A stretch of 64,000 nucleotides of DNA from Muribaculaceae bacterium (GTDB taxonomy: Bacteria > Bacteroidota > Bacteroidia > Bacteroidales > Muribaculaceae): assembly GCA_022510405.1 (NCBI GenBank), contig JAFLTP010000014.1:21946-85945 (forward strand), written 5' to 3'. A model generated the notes under the pieces. The model was not told the origin of the DNA. It made no database searches and saw only the letters and a list, made by a program, of their open reading frames with translations. Shown here one piece after another: positions 53,204-63,112 of this stretch. A program made the translations under genes and the position numbers. The first letter of the stretch is position 1. Each line of letters starts with the position of its first letter.

Positions 53204-54658
53204 TCAAGAAACTGAAGTTGCCGGTGTGGTATTGTTGGAAGTTGAAGCAATAGATGTCGGTGCGTCCGCTTTCGTTGACGCAAGAGGTTTGGGATATTTA
53301 GGTAATCCCGCTCTTCCGGCGCTTTGGAAGGTCGGAACCAATTCCGGAGGAAGAACCTCCGAGAGAAGGGCGAAAACAAGTATTAAGGCGGCATATACCA
53401 CTTGGGTTATCGCTGTGGAATGCAACACATTGCCAAGACCTACCAACGGACTTGCGATACCTCCGAAAACATATCCGATAAATCCCAACAAAGCTGAGGC
53501 ATCTCCGGCATATAGTCTGCCCTCGTTCATCGCAAGGGTATTCGACATCGTGAAAATCATCCCGACACAGAATATTATGCAGATATTCCATGCCTCATAG
53601 ACCCAGACATTATCCAGCAAAAAGAGGCAGATACCCTGACCGATCGTAAGAAACATGATTCCCCACCCTGCGAAAACTGCCGCTTTCTTCAAGGGTTTGA
53701 AGGTCAATGCCGTGGTGGCTCCAACCGCTATAAAAATAGCATTGAATCCCATGAAAAGTCCGAACTCAAGTTGAGTGTAATGGTAATGGTCTTGGATGAT
53801 GAAGGGTGCTGCAGATACATAGGCGAAGACCAATCCCAAGGCAGCTCCTTTAAGGGTTGAATGTATCATGAACCGCTTGTTCTTTATAAGATAGCCATAA
53901 TTCTCGAAAGCGAGCCAGAAAGGACCTTGCACTCTTCTCTGCTTCGGCAAAGATTCCTTCAATGCCGGAGCAAGTATCAGAAGCAATATGCTGAATCCGA
54001 ACAGAATCCAGAAAATTCCTCTCCACCCTATGCTGTGGGATACAAAACCTCCCAACACGGGCGCACTCGCCGGAGCGAAACCGTTTATAGCACCAACCAA
54101 TGCCATCACTTTTGCCAATGCTTGACCTCTGTAAAGGTCAGCAGGGATTGTTCTGGCAAGAAAATATCCGCCTGATGCTCCGAATCCTTGAACCAATCTC
54201 CACCAGATAAATTCCCAAATACTCTTTGACCAGACACTGCAGAAAGCACCGATGGCGAAAACCACCATCGCTATATAAAGAATAGGTTTCCGTCCCCATC
54301 TGTCGCTGAAGGGACCGAAAAGCATTTGCCCCAATCCCAGACCGATCATACCGAAAGTCAAACCCAATTGACATGTGGATATGGAGCAATGGAAGGCTTT
54401 ACACATCACAGGCAATGTAGGTATATACATATCGTTTACGAATGACCCGAAGGCACTCAGCAGAACAAGGTAAATTATGATGAACCAATAATATCCTCCT
54501 GAGGTAGGAGCGGATTGTATGTCCGCATCAGACGACGGAGATTCCACTTCAGATGGTTTCATCTCCGATATCGGGGGAGGAGTCCACGGAGAGGAAGGGT
54601 TCTGGGCTGAACCCTCTTCGGCCTTGGGTGAAGGTTGGGGGGATGTGCTGTCTGCCAT
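53204..54658 (-). CDS. MFS drug transporter, Bcr/CflA-like, with unusual terminal extensions
   Basis: This 484-residue transporter has twelve transmembrane helices from about residue 57 to 440; the loop GPFSDRWGRKPIL after helix 2 is the MFS motif A. It fits the Bcr/CflA drug efflux group. The first 55 residues (TSPQPSPKAEEGS, WTPPPISEMKPS, ADIQSAP) and the last 45 (FQSAGRAGLPKYPKP, ADAPTSIAST) are low-complexity, Pro/Ser/Ala-rich and look like translated repeat DNA rather than protein domain. The gene is divergent from lysS. Confidence 0.87.
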   Translation of the reverse strand: MADSTSPQPSPKAEEGSAQNPSSPWTPPPISEMKPSEVESPSSDADIQSAPTSGGYYWFIIIYLVLLSAFGSFVNDMYIPTLPVMCKAFHCSISTCQLGLTFGMIGLGLGQMLFGPFSDRWGRKPILYIAMVVFAIGAFCSVWSKSIWEFIWWRLVQGFGASGGYFLARTIPADLYRGQALAKVMALVGAINGFAPASAPVLGGFVSHSIGWRGIFWILFGFSILLLILAPALKESLPKQRRVQGPFWLAFENYGYLIKNKRFMIHSTLKGAALGLVFAYVSAAPFIIQDHYHYTQLEFGLFMGFNAIFIAVGATTALTFKPLKKAAVFAGWGIMFLTIGQGICLFLLDNVWVYEAWNICIIFCVGMIFTMSNTLAMNEGRLYAGDASALLGFIGYVFGGIASPLVGLGNVLHSTAITQVVYAALILVFALLSEVLPPELVPTFQSAGRAGLPKYPKPLASTKADAPTSIASTSNNTTPATSVS

Positions 54659-54789
54659 CGGTATTCTCTTTATAATCCGAATGTTATAAAATCATTCTCT
54701 CAAAAATTGATGTAAAATTACCCCATTTTTTCGAATATTAAAAAACAAAACAATTCTCTCATAAAATTCTCATACCACGGGATTTTCGT

Positions 54790-54797
54790 TATATTTG
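54790..54797 (+). promoter_or_regulatory. TAnnTTTG -7 element of lysS
   Basis: TATATTTG followed by CA matches the -7 consensus; 17 bases remain to the ATG at 54815. No clear -33 TTTG is visible. Confidence 0.5.
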
Positions 54798-54814
54798 CAC
54801 TATATTCGATAATT

Positions 54815-56371
54815 ATGGCAAATCAAGAACTCAACGAACAAGAAATAGGTCGCAGAAACAGTATGCAAGCTTTGCGCGACCGTGGTATTGAACCCTATCC
54901 GGCAAAGGAATTCCCGGTAACCGGTTATTCAAAGGAAATAAAGGAAAATTTCAAGGATGACCAAGAGCCCAAGCGCGAAGTATCGGTGGCCGGCAGAATC
55001 ATGAGCCGCAGAATAATGGGAAAGGCATCTTTCCTTGAACTTCAAGACAGTGAAGGGCGTATCCAGGTCTACGTGAGCCGCGACGATATCTGTCCCGGCG
55101 AAGACAAAGATTTCTATAACGTGGTGTTTAAGAAACTTCTCGATATCGGTGATTTCATTGGAGTGAAGGGTTATGTATTCCGCACTCAAATGGGCGAGAT
55201 CTCCATCCACGCTCAGGAAATCACAGTCCTCTCAAAGAGTCTGCGTCCTCTTCCTATTGTCAAGTTGAAAGACGGTAAAGCATACGATGCATTCTCCGAC
55301 CCGGAACAACGGTATCGCCAAAGATATGTCGATCTTATCGTGAACCCGGGCATTAAGGAAATTTTCTTGAAACGCACAAAGATGTTCAATTCCATGCGTG
55401 AATATTTCAATTCGCATGGATATGTGGAAGTAGAAACCCCAATTCTTCAAAGTATTCCTGGTGGTGCGGCAGCACGTCCTTTCATCACCCACCATAATGC
55501 TCTTGACATTCCTCTGTATCTCCGTATAGCCGATGAACTTTATCTAAAACGCCTTATCGTAGGAGGATTTGAAGGTGTCTATGAGTTCTCTAAAAATTTC
55601 CGCAACGAAGGTATGGACCGCACTCATAATCCCGAATTCACTTGTATGGAAATTTATGTGGCATATAAAGACTACAATTGGATGATGGATTTCACAGAAA
55701 AGATGCTTGAGAAAATCTGCTTGGATGTCAACGGAACTACCGAAGTGCAAGTAGGCGATAACCTTATCTCTTTCAAGGCCCCATATCCCCGTGTCACCAT
55801 GGCTCAGGCTATTCTTGACAAAACCGGTTATGATATCACCGGCAAGTCGGAAGAAGAACTACGCGATTTCTGTAAGAAAAACGGCATCGAGGTTGACGAA
55901 TCTTTCGGCAAAGGAAAACTTATCGATGAGATCTTCGGAGAAAAATGCGAGGGAAGTTATATCCAACCCACATTCATTATCGATTATCCTATCGAAATGT
56001 CTCCTCTCACCAAGCGTCACCGCAACAATCAGGAACTCACGGAACGTTTCGAGTTGATGGTAAATGGAAAAGAACTTGCCAACGCTTACTCCGAACTTAA
56101 TGATCCCATTGACCAGTATGAGCGATTTGTGGAACAGATGAAACTGGCTGACAAGGGCGATGACGAGGCTATGATAATCGACCATGACTTTATCCGTGCT
56201 CTTGAATATGGAATGCCTCCCACTTCCGGTATGGGTATCGGTATGGACCGTCTGGCAATGATTATGACCGGACAGTCTGCCATCCAGGAGGTGCTTCTGT
56301 TCCCGCAGATGCGGCCTGAGAAAAAGCAAGATAATCCCGATGATTCTTCCGAAGAAAATAAAGATGAATAA
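54815..56371 (+). CDS. lysS: lysyl-tRNA synthetase, class II
   Basis: This 518-residue enzyme has an N-terminal OB-fold anticodon-binding domain (about 50-160; [18 protein letters not shown]), motif 1 region ([22 protein letters not shown]), motif 2 [15 protein letters not shown] (about 260-275) and motif 3 [15 protein letters not shown]. It charges tRNA-Lys with lysine. The final base of the stop codon is the first base of the gpsA start. Confidence 0.97.
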   Translation: MANQELNEQEIGRRNSMQALRDRGIEPYPAKEFPVTGYSKEIKENFKDDQEPKREVSVAGRIMSRRIMGKASFLELQDSEGRIQVYVSRDDICPGEDKDFYNVVFKKLLDIGDFIGVKGYVFRTQMGEISIHAQEITVLSKSLRPLPIVKLKDGKAYDAFSDPEQRYRQRYVDLIVNPGIKEIFLKRTKMFNSMREYFNSHGYVEVETPILQSIPGGAAARPFITHHNALDIPLYLRIADELYLKRLIVGGFEGVYEFSKNFRNEGMDRTHNPEFTCMEIYVAYKDYNWMMDFTEKMLEKICLDVNGTTEVQVGDNLISFKAPYPRVTMAQAILDKTGYDITGKSEEELRDFCKKNGIEVDESFGKGKLIDEIFGEKCEGSYIQPTFIIDYPIEMSPLTKRHRNNQELTERFELMVNGKELANAYSELNDPIDQYERFVEQMKLADKGDDEAMIIDHDFIRALEYGMPPTSGMGIGMDRLAMIMTGQSAIQEVLLFPQMRPEKKQDNPDDSSEENKDE

Positions 56372-57375
56372 TGGAGAATCTTGGTAAAATCGCCATAATA
56401 GGTTCCGGCAGTTGGGCCACTGCATTGGCCAAACTGACCTTGAACAACAATGCCCGTATAAATTGGTATATCCGCCGTCCTGAAAGGATTGCCGATTTCA
56501 TCAAGCATCACCGTAACCCCGTATATCTTAGCGACATCACTTTCGACACCCATCGTATTGATTTCTTTTCCGATATAAATCTTGCCGTTTCGGGTGCTAA
56601 GACTGTTGTAGTGGCAGTCCCTTCTCCATATTTCAAAGAAGAGGCGGAAAAGATCACTGTCCCCATGGCTGATAAGAATATCGTTTCGGCTGTGAAAGGT
56701 ATCGTGCCGGGCGACAATCAGATTGTAACTGATTGGTTCGCTTCACGTTTCGGATGTGCCGATAATAATCTGCTTGTTATAGGAGGTCCATGTCATGCCG
56801 AGGAGGTGGCTTTGGATCATCTCAGCTACCTCACGATCGGTTGTCATGATCCAATCAAGGGGACAAATTTCGCCCGCAGCATCTCAAGTTCTCGATTAAA
56901 AACAATCGTATCCCTCGACGTGGCCGGTATTGAATATGGGGCGGTTTTGAAAAATGTATATGCCATCGGGGCCGGAATTATCGATGGAATGAAAGCTGGA
57001 GATAATTTCAAGGCGATGCTTGTATGCAATGCAATCCGAGAAATGAGGCGATTTATCGATGTGGCGGCTCCTATGGATCATGAACGGGATATCGACCGTT
57101 CTGCTTACCTGGGCGACCTCTTGGTGACAGCTTACAGTATTTTCTCGCGCAACCATAATTTCGGTGCCATGATCGGTAAGGGCTATAGTGTAAAGAGCGC
57201 AATGATGGAAATGGAGATGGTGGCCGAAGGTTATTACGGCACCCGCTGCATGCACGACATCAACCAAGAGAAATACAATGTGGAAATGCCAATCCTGAAT
57301 TGTGTGTATCGAATAATTTATGAGGGAAAGAACCCTCGTCAGGCTTTTCGGGCCATCGCCGACACTTTCTCATGA
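56371..57375 (+). CDS. gpsA: glycerol-3-phosphate dehydrogenase [NAD(P)+]
   Basis: This 334-residue enzyme reduces dihydroxyacetone phosphate to sn-glycerol-3-phosphate, the backbone of phospholipids. The dinucleotide loop IIGSGSWATALAKL is at 9-22 (GxGxWxxA). VSAVKGI, GGPCHAEE, GAVLKNVYAIGAGIIDG with the catalytic Lys, and GDLLVTAYS are all present. It is co-transcribed with lysS (1-base overlap). Confidence 0.96.
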   Translation: MENLGKIAIIGSGSWATALAKLTLNNNARINWYIRRPERIADFIKHHRNPVYLSDITFDTHRIDFFSDINLAVSGAKTVVVAVPSPYFKEEAEKITVPMADKNIVSAVKGIVPGDNQIVTDWFASRFGCADNNLLVIGGPCHAEEVALDHLSYLTIGCHDPIKGTNFARSISSSRLKTIVSLDVAGIEYGAVLKNVYAIGAGIIDGMKAGDNFKAMLVCNAIREMRRFIDVAAPMDHERDIDRSAYLGDLLVTAYSIFSRNHNFGAMIGKGYSVKSAMMEMEMVAEGYYGTRCMHDINQEKYNVEMPILNCVYRIIYEGKNPRQAFRAIADTFS

Positions 57376-57423
57376 TTGCCTTGAACCATCCTCTTTTCAA
57401 GATTGTTTCATAAAAGGTAAGAA

Positions 57424-57473
57424 TCCCGATTTATCCTGGTTTATCCTGATTATCCCGATTATCCCGATTATCC
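57424..57473 (+). repeat. 9-10-nt-period array TCCCGATTA between gpsA and pgi
   Basis: Units TCCCGATTTA, TCCTGGTTTA, TCCTGATTA, TCCCGATTA, TCCCGATTA, TCCTAAACTA follow without gap. The array ends 25 bases before the pgi ATG. It is a third type of short array in the same kind of position as the heptamer and octamer runs. Confidence 0.85.
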
Positions 57474-57497
57474 TAAACTAAAATAAAAACATAAATT

Positions 57498-58838
57498 ATG
57501 AAATCTATCGAACTCAACATTCAAGACGCTGTCTTCTTTGCAGAAAAACAATATGAGGCAAATCAGCCTAAGGCTGTAGACGCCATGACAACACTCGAAA
57601 ATGGCACCGGTGCTGGTGCTGATTTCCTGGGTTGGCTACATCTTCCTTCTGAAACTCCAAAATCACTTTTGGAAAGCATCAATAAAACCGCAGCACGCCT
57701 TCGTGAAAAATGCGACTACGTAGTTTGCATTGGTATTGGTGGAAGTTATCTCGGAGCTAAAGCTGTGATTTCCGCTTTGTCCGACAATTTCGCTGATTTC
57801 TATGCTCCCGCTCCTAAGAATCCTAAGATTGTTTATGCAGGTCAGAATATAAGTGAGGAATACACGGCCGAACTCGAAAAACTTCTCGAAGGAAAGAAAT
57901 TCGGTATCATCGTGATTTCTAAATCCGGTACAACCACCGAACCGGCTATCGCCTTCCGTATTTTCAAGGAATTGCTCGAAAAACAAGCCGGAAAGGATGC
58001 TGCCAAAGATCTTATCGTGGCTATAACCGATGAAAAGAAGGGCGCCCTTCGCACTCTCGCCACTCAGGAAGGCTATGAAACTTATGTTATTCCTGACAAT
58101 GTAGGCGGACGTTTCTCAGTTCTGACTCCGGTTGGACTCCTACCAATCGCTTGTGCCGGTTTCGATATCGAAAAACTTATACATGGCGCTGCTGAAATGG
58201 AGAACACAACAAAGCACCCTGGTGCAGAAAATCCATGCGAAATCTACGCTCGACTCCGTAACGCTCTTTATGAAAGCGGTAAGAAGATCGAGATTCTCGT
58301 TAACTACAATCCTAAGCTTCATTATTTCGCTGAATGGTGGAAACAACTCTACGGCGAAAGCGAGGGTAAGGACGGTAAAGGCATTTTCCCGGCTTCAGTT
58401 GATCTCACAACCGATCTTCACTCTATGGGTCAATGGATTCAGGAAGGCGAACGCACCATCTTTGAGACTGTGCTTTCAGTGAAGAAACCGGCTATCACCC
58501 GTCGTATTCCGCAGGATGCAGCTAACCTTGACGGCATCAATTATCTTGCCGGCAAGAATATTGATGAAGTTAATAAGATGGCTGAACTCGGCACAAAGAT
58601 CGCTCATGTTGACGGTGGTGTTCCGGTAATCAAAATCGAGCTCAATGCACTTGAGGAAAACACTCTCGGACAACTCATCTACTTCTTCGAGAAAGCTTGC
58701 GGTATCAGCGGTTACATGCTTGGCGTGAATCCTTTCAACCAACCGGGCGTTGAGGCTTACAAGAAGAATATGTTCGCACTCCTCGAAAAACCGGGCTATG
58801 AGGCTGAATCGGCTGCTATTAAATCAAAATTGAAATAA
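57498..58838 (+). CDS. pgi: glucose-6-phosphate isomerase
   Basis: This 446-residue enzyme interconverts glucose-6-phosphate and fructose-6-phosphate. Signatures: [30 protein letters not shown] and [18 protein letters not shown] near residues 190-215; LPIACAG follows. The length is that of the short bacterial type (about 445-450), as in Bacillus and Bacteroides. It stands alone with the nonamer array in its leader. pfkA is elsewhere in this window. Confidence 0.96.
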   Translation: MKSIELNIQDAVFFAEKQYEANQPKAVDAMTTLENGTGAGADFLGWLHLPSETPKSLLESINKTAARLREKCDYVVCIGIGGSYLGAKAVISALSDNFADFYAPAPKNPKIVYAGQNISEEYTAELEKLLEGKKFGIIVISKSGTTTEPAIAFRIFKELLEKQAGKDAAKDLIVAITDEKKGALRTLATQEGYETYVIPDNVGGRFSVLTPVGLLPIACAGFDIEKLIHGAAEMENTTKHPGAENPCEIYARLRNALYESGKKIEILVNYNPKLHYFAEWWKQLYGESEGKDGKGIFPASVDLTTDLHSMGQWIQEGERTIFETVLSVKKPAITRRIPQDAANLDGINYLAGKNIDEVNKMAELGTKIAHVDGGVPVIKIELNALEENTLGQLIYFFEKACGISGYMLGVNPFNQPGVEAYKKNMFALLEKPGYEAESAAIKSKLK

Positions 58839-58889
58839 TAGTTTCTTATATTTTTCGTTGAGTATATAAGAGGTAATATCCTCTGATAT

Positions 58890-59165
58890 ATGGCTTTGAA
58901 AAATATTTTTCAAAAAATAAAGAATTGGTTATCAGGACTGTCATTCCGTACCGGAGTGATAGTCCTGTTATCTTGTATACCTTTCTACGCCATTTCCTTC
59001 GCGCAGTTTGCCCTTCCAATATCAATTGGCTTGAAAAGTGCCTTATGGGTCATTTTCTTCGGCCTGGCTAAGACCGCTCAATATTCGGGTATCTGTATCT
59101 TAGGTGTAAAGGGAGTGGACCGACTTAAAAGTTGGTGGAAATCTAAACGTTCTTATGAACCATAA
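58890..59165 (+). CDS. small two-helix membrane protein, function unknown
   Basis: This 91-residue protein has a basic N-terminus (about 1-20) then two hydrophobic segments, about 22-43 (VIVLLSCIPFYAISFAQFAL) and 48-70, and a basic tail (RLKSWWKSKRSYEP). I recognise no family for certain. The last 11 bases overlap the DUF418 gene, so they are probably translated together. Confidence 0.7.
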   Translation: MALKNIFQKIKNWLSGLSFRTGVIVLLSCIPFYAISFAQFALPISIGLKSALWVIFFGLAKTAQYSGICILGVKGVDRLKSWWKSKRSYEP

Positions 59166-60420
59166 CGGCGCTCCGGTTGAGGGTAAAAAGAGGCATGTAA
59201 TTCTGGATGCTTTGCGTGGTTTCGCCCTCCTTGGCATCTGCTTGGCTAATTATCCTGAATTCTCTCTTTATTCCTTTTTGGAATCAGCTCCCAAGACTTT
59301 ATTCCCTACTGCCGTACTTGATACGATTACTCAATGGTTCCTCTATATCTTTATTGACGGAAAATTTTACACGATTTTCTCTCTCCTATTCGGAATCGGG
59401 TTTTCAATTATCCTGGAAAACAATCGTAAACGAGGGGCCAACGGCATATTGATTTTCTATCGCCGGATGTTTTTCCTTCTTCTCATAGGATTCGCACATC
59501 TGATTCTTATATGGAGCGGCGACATATTGATGCTTTATGCCTTGGTGGGTATGACTCTGCCTCTCTTCCTTAAGTGCAAAGACAAGACACTTTTGATTTG
59601 GTCTTTCGTTTTCCTTGCAGTGCCGGTGATTATAGATTATGTTTGTCAGTTCACTGGAGTATATCTGTCGAAAAAATTGGTGGAATGGCAATGGCTGTTG
59701 TGCGACCGGTTCGGGATTACAGAGGAGAATTTCGCATATTGGCTGGCCGATGCCAAATCATACCACGATGTTCATAATTTCCTGTTGATGGGTGCCGTGG
59801 AAAGAATGCAGGAATTTGTCGACGGCAACCGTTATTTCAAGGTTTTGGGTCTTTTTCTTATAGGATTTTGGTTAGGAAGAAACCGGATGTTTGCTCGTCT
59901 GGAAGAATTCAAACCCTTGCTTAAAAAAATTTCTCTCTGGGGATTATTGTTGGGATTGCCACTCTCCGCAATATACGCTTGGAGTGCTATGAATGGTAAG
60001 CCATTCGGATTCGGAACCCATTCACTTTTTTATTTCGTAAGTGTATACCTCACTTCATTTGGTTATATCTCACTTTTCTGTCTTTTATATCTCAAATCAT
60101 CAGCATCGACCTCCCAACTCAAAACTCACAACTCACAACTTCCTACTGCCCGTTCTCGTTTCTGGCAAATAATGGCATTCCCGGGCCGTATGGCCCTCAC
60201 AAACTATATTGGCCAATCCGTTATCGGTGTACTGATATTTTACGGCATAGGTCTCGGTATCGGGGCTCAAATGGGTCTCATCTACGGTGAATTGATCGCC
60301 TTGACTGTCTTTATCTTCGAGATTGCTTTCAGCAGCGCATGGCTCCGGTTCTTCCGCTTCGGTCCCCTTGAGTGGATCTGGCGCTGCCTAACCTACCTCC
60401 GACTCTTCCCCATAAAATAA
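59155..60420 (+). CDS. DUF418 integral membrane protein
   Basis: This 421-residue protein begins RHVILDALRGFALLGICLANY, the typical DUF418/DUF405 opening, and has about nine transmembrane helices. The pattern GRMALTNYIGQSVIG near residue 345 is a second DUF418 mark. The family is related to acyltransferase-3-like membrane proteins and its function is unknown. About residues 320-330 (SQLKTHNSQLPTAR) come from a heptamer repeat inserted in frame between two helices. Confidence 0.87.
   Translation: MNHNGAPVEGKKRHVILDALRGFALLGICLANYPEFSLYSFLESAPKTLFPTAVLDTITQWFLYIFIDGKFYTIFSLLFGIGFSIILENNRKRGANGILIFYRRMFFLLLIGFAHLILIWSGDILMLYALVGMTLPLFLKCKDKTLLIWSFVFLAVPVIIDYVCQFTGVYLSKKLVEWQWLLCDRFGITEENFAYWLADAKSYHDVHNFLLMGAVERMQEFVDGNRYFKVLGLFLIGFWLGRNRMFARLEEFKPLLKKISLWGLLLGLPLSAIYAWSAMNGKPFGFGTHSLFYFVSVYLTSFGYISLFCLLYLKSSASTSQLKTHNSQLPTARSRFWQIMAFPGRMALTNYIGQSVIGVLIFYGIGLGIGAQMGLIYGELIALTVFIFEIAFSSAWLRFFRFGPLEWIWRCLTYLRLFPIK
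60116..60143 (+). repeat. 7-nt repeat units inside the DUF418 gene
   Basis: AACTCAA, AACTCAC, AACTCAC, AACTTCC follow one another in the coding strand and encode QLKTHNSQL. Twenty-eight bases are four heptamers. This is the same array as at 4081, in the same orientation as the gene. Confidence 0.8.
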
Positions 60421-60472
60421 TAAATGATTATCCGGAATTTTCCCCAAATTAAAATTTATATTGAAATCAAAC

Positions 60473-60520
60473 GTTTGTAGGGACGTGGCGTGCCACGTCT
60501 GATTGGTTAAAATTTTGTAA
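60473..60520 (+). repeat. 48-bp palindromic repeat, copy 1
   Basis: GTTTGTAGGGACGTGGCG and the rest of the 48-bp sequence contain a perfect palindrome GACGTGGC-GT-GCCACGTC. Copy 2 differs at one base. Both follow the DUF418 gene and face the kup gene. The gap 60421-60761 otherwise holds only the kup promoter. Confidence 0.85.
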
Positions 60521-60569
60521 CTCTCTGTAAAACATCGAGTGCTATGTTCCGACAATTCGGATTTGGGAA

Positions 60570-60617
60570 GTTTGTAGGGACGTGGCGTGCCACGTCTGAC
60601 TGGTTAAAATTTTGTAA
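60570..60617 (+). repeat. 48-bp palindromic repeat, copy 2
   Basis: This is the same 48-bp unit as copy 1 with one change (C for T at the GATTGG/GACTGG site), 49 bases downstream of the end of copy 1. It can form a hairpin with an 8-bp stem (GACGTGGC/GCCACGTC). Confidence 0.85.
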
Positions 60618-60730
60618 TATTATTTTTTTGAAATATAATTATTTGCATTTTTGTAATAACAAAGAAATTGTTTTACGGTACTCTTCTCTCTGTTTCTGAC
60701 AAGTTTGATTATAATACGTAGATTTATAAT

Positions 60731-60738
60731 TAAATTTG
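60731..60738 (+). promoter_or_regulatory. TAnnTTTG -7 element of kup
   Basis: TAAATTTG followed by CAT matches the -7 consensus; TTTG at 60704-60707 is 23 bases upstream. The ATG at 60762 is 23 bases downstream. Confidence 0.5.
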
Positions 60739-60761
60739 CATAAATTCCGAATTTATTTGAT

Positions 60762-62735
60762 ATGGAATTCTTAAAAAACAAGGATACAAACCGACAATCC
60801 TCCAATTTAAATCTGATGGCTTTGATAGTCACTGTGGGGATTGTGTTCGGAGATATAGGCACCTCTCCTTTATATGTGATGAAAGCCATCACAGGTGTGA
60901 ATCCGGGATTCAATGCCGATTATATAATTGGAGCTGTAAGTTGCATCATATGGACCTTGACATTGCAAACCACCTTAAAATATGTGATCATAGCCCTCCA
61001 AGCAGACAATAAAGGTGAAGGCGGAATTTTGGCACTATATTCTTTGCTTAAGAAGATAAGACATAAATGGCTTTTCATACCGGCTATAATAGGTGCGAGC
61101 ACACTGATAGCAGATGGCGTCATCACTCCCGCTGTCACTGTTACTTCTGCAATTGAAGGACTCGAAAAATTAAGTCCGGATATTCCGGTTATACCTATTG
61201 TAATAGTAATAATATCCCTTATATTTGTAATTCAACCATTTGGTACCGGCTCAATAGGTAAATTTTTCGGTCCATTCATGATGGCATGGTTTCTGATGCT
61301 CGGTGTATTAGGACTTCTTCATATCTTTAACGACACATCCATTTTTAGGGCCTTCAATCCCTATTATGCTTTCAATCTCCTTATGCATCATCCTGCATGG
61401 TTTCTAATATTGGGGGCCGTGTTTCTTTGCACCACGGGAGCTGAAGCTTTGTATTCCGACTTGGGGCATTGCGGCAAACGAAATATCACTGTTAGCTGGG
61501 GATTTGTCAAGGTAATGCTTATCCTCAACTATCTCGGCCAAGGAGCGTGGCTGCTTACACAACAGGGAGAATACATAAAAGGCACCAATCCATTCTATGC
61601 AATAATGCCTGAATGGTTCCTTATTATTGGTATAATTATGTCCACCGGTGCAGCCATCATTGCAAGTCAAGCACTTTTGAGCGGTTCTTTCACCATCTTC
61701 AGCGAAGCCATTAACCTTAATTTCTGGCCACGAATAAAAATTAAATATCCCGGCACTCACAAGGGCCAGCTTTACATCCCTTTGGTAAATTTATTCCTGT
61801 TCATTGGTTGTATAGTCACTGTATTATTATTCCAATCCTCCTCCAATATGGAGGCTGCCTACGGTCTGGCCATCACCCTTACAATGCTTACCACTACCCT
61901 CCTTCTTGGTTTCTGGATGAAATATAACGGTGTAAAGACTTGGATAAGCATATCTTTTATGTCGGTGTTTATCTTGATAGAAGGAGTATTCCTGGTATCG
62001 AATGCCGCTAAATTTATGCACGGAGGCTGGTATACAATGCTTCTTGCTGCTCTGATTTTCGCGATAATGTTTGTTTGGCAAAAGGCCACAAAAATTAGGA
62101 ACAAATTTATTGAATACCGTAAATTTGATGATCATCTTGACATTATTTCCGATATCAAACATGACAGGGAAATACCCAAACATGCCTCAAACCTTGTGTA
62201 TATCAGCAAATCGGAGAATGACAAGGAGGTGGAAAGCAAGGTTCTATATTCCATAATCAACAAACATCCGAAACGGGCAGACCATTATTTTATAATTCGT
62301 GTTAATTACGATGACGCTCCCGAAACCTTGGAATATAAATATGAAGTATTGATTCCCGATACATTTTATAGCATCGACCTTTATTTAGGTTACCGTGTCG
62401 ATCCGAAAGTAAGTGTCTATCTTCGTCAGATAATTGAGGATATAACAGAAAATAAAGAGATTGACCTTGTGAGCAACTACCCGGCTCTGAAGAAAAGAAA
62501 TATTCCCGGCGATTTCCGTTTCATTATCATTCACAGACTTTTCTCGCCATCGAGCAATTGCAGCAAATTTGAGAAATCAGTGATGAGAATCTACGGTTAT
62601 TTGAGTAAAATCGGCATATCTACTGAAAAGGCATTAGGCCTCGACACCAGCAACGTCACAGTGGAGAATGTTCCCCTGATTATAAATCACGGCAAAGATC
62701 GCCGAATTACAAGGCACTCGAAAACAGGGTCATGA
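60762..62735 (+). CDS. kup: KUP/Trk-type potassium transporter
   Basis: This 657-residue protein has twelve predicted transmembrane helices up to about residue 440, then a cytoplasmic domain to the C-terminus. Family blocks: VFGDIGTSPLYVMKAI (about 29-44), GEGGILALYSLL, GVITPAVTVTSAIEGL, and TTGAEALYSDLGHCG. It imports K+ with protons. The gene has its own promoter and is followed by a region without intact genes. Confidence 0.95.
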   Translation: MEFLKNKDTNRQSSNLNLMALIVTVGIVFGDIGTSPLYVMKAITGVNPGFNADYIIGAVSCIIWTLTLQTTLKYVIIALQADNKGEGGILALYSLLKKIRHKWLFIPAIIGASTLIADGVITPAVTVTSAIEGLEKLSPDIPVIPIVIVIISLIFVIQPFGTGSIGKFFGPFMMAWFLMLGVLGLLHIFNDTSIFRAFNPYYAFNLLMHHPAWFLILGAVFLCTTGAEALYSDLGHCGKRNITVSWGFVKVMLILNYLGQGAWLLTQQGEYIKGTNPFYAIMPEWFLIIGIIMSTGAAIIASQALLSGSFTIFSEAINLNFWPRIKIKYPGTHKGQLYIPLVNLFLFIGCIVTVLLFQSSSNMEAAYGLAITLTMLTTTLLLGFWMKYNGVKTWISISFMSVFILIEGVFLVSNAAKFMHGGWYTMLLAALIFAIMFVWQKATKIRNKFIEYRKFDDHLDIISDIKHDREIPKHASNLVYISKSENDKEVESKVLYSIINKHPKRADHYFIIRVNYDDAPETLEYKYEVLIPDTFYSIDLYLGYRVDPKVSVYLRQIIEDITENKEIDLVSNYPALKKRNIPGDFRFIIIHRLFSPSSNCSKFEKSVMRIYGYLSKIGISTEKALGLDTSNVTVENVPLIINHGKDRRITRHSKTGS

Positions 62736-62904
62736 CGTTGTACATGACTCCTCGTTTTGTAGAAATCTAATATACCAAATCAAGTCTGTTCCTTCCATTT
62801 TTATTCTTTTATTGATTCTAACTATTTTTGTGCGTTATTGTTTCTGCAATAACCACTTTAAATAGAACTCTAAAGAATCCGGCGTCCCCTGTTTCTTTTC
62901 AGTT

Positions 62905-63112
62905 ATGCGTTATGAATCTTCAGGATTTGATGTGGGGGAAGCTTATGAGGTTAATTATCAGGATATGATGACCGCACTGAATAAATTTGCTTCTTGAGTA
63001 TGCAAAATATCTTTCTTTAGTTAACTTATGGTTCAATAGTAATGATATTGGGGTATATGGAGAACCTATAAAGATTACCAATTTGCCCATTTCTCAAGAA
63101 GGGGATGATTAA
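62905..63112 (+). pseudogene. frameshifted gene remnant
   Basis: ATG 62905 begins a 30-residue frame (MRYESSGFDVGEAYEVNYQ) that stops at 62997. One base over, a frame from 62996 continues with EYAKYLSLVNLWFNSNDIGVYGE and ends at 63112 (TAA). Read with one base shift the two join into about 68 residues of coding-like sequence. I cannot identify the parent gene. No intact gene lies between kup and the 5S-like array. Confidence 0.35.

Noticed and set aside
52980..53600. 206-residue frame on the plus strand
   Set aside because: Antisense to queA and the MFS gene; its composition reflects the reverse of membrane-protein codons.
62729..62748. Terminator after kup (GTCATG/CATGAC inverted repeat)
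   Set aside because: The stem is only 6 bp and no T-run follows directly, so I cannot support it as a terminator.
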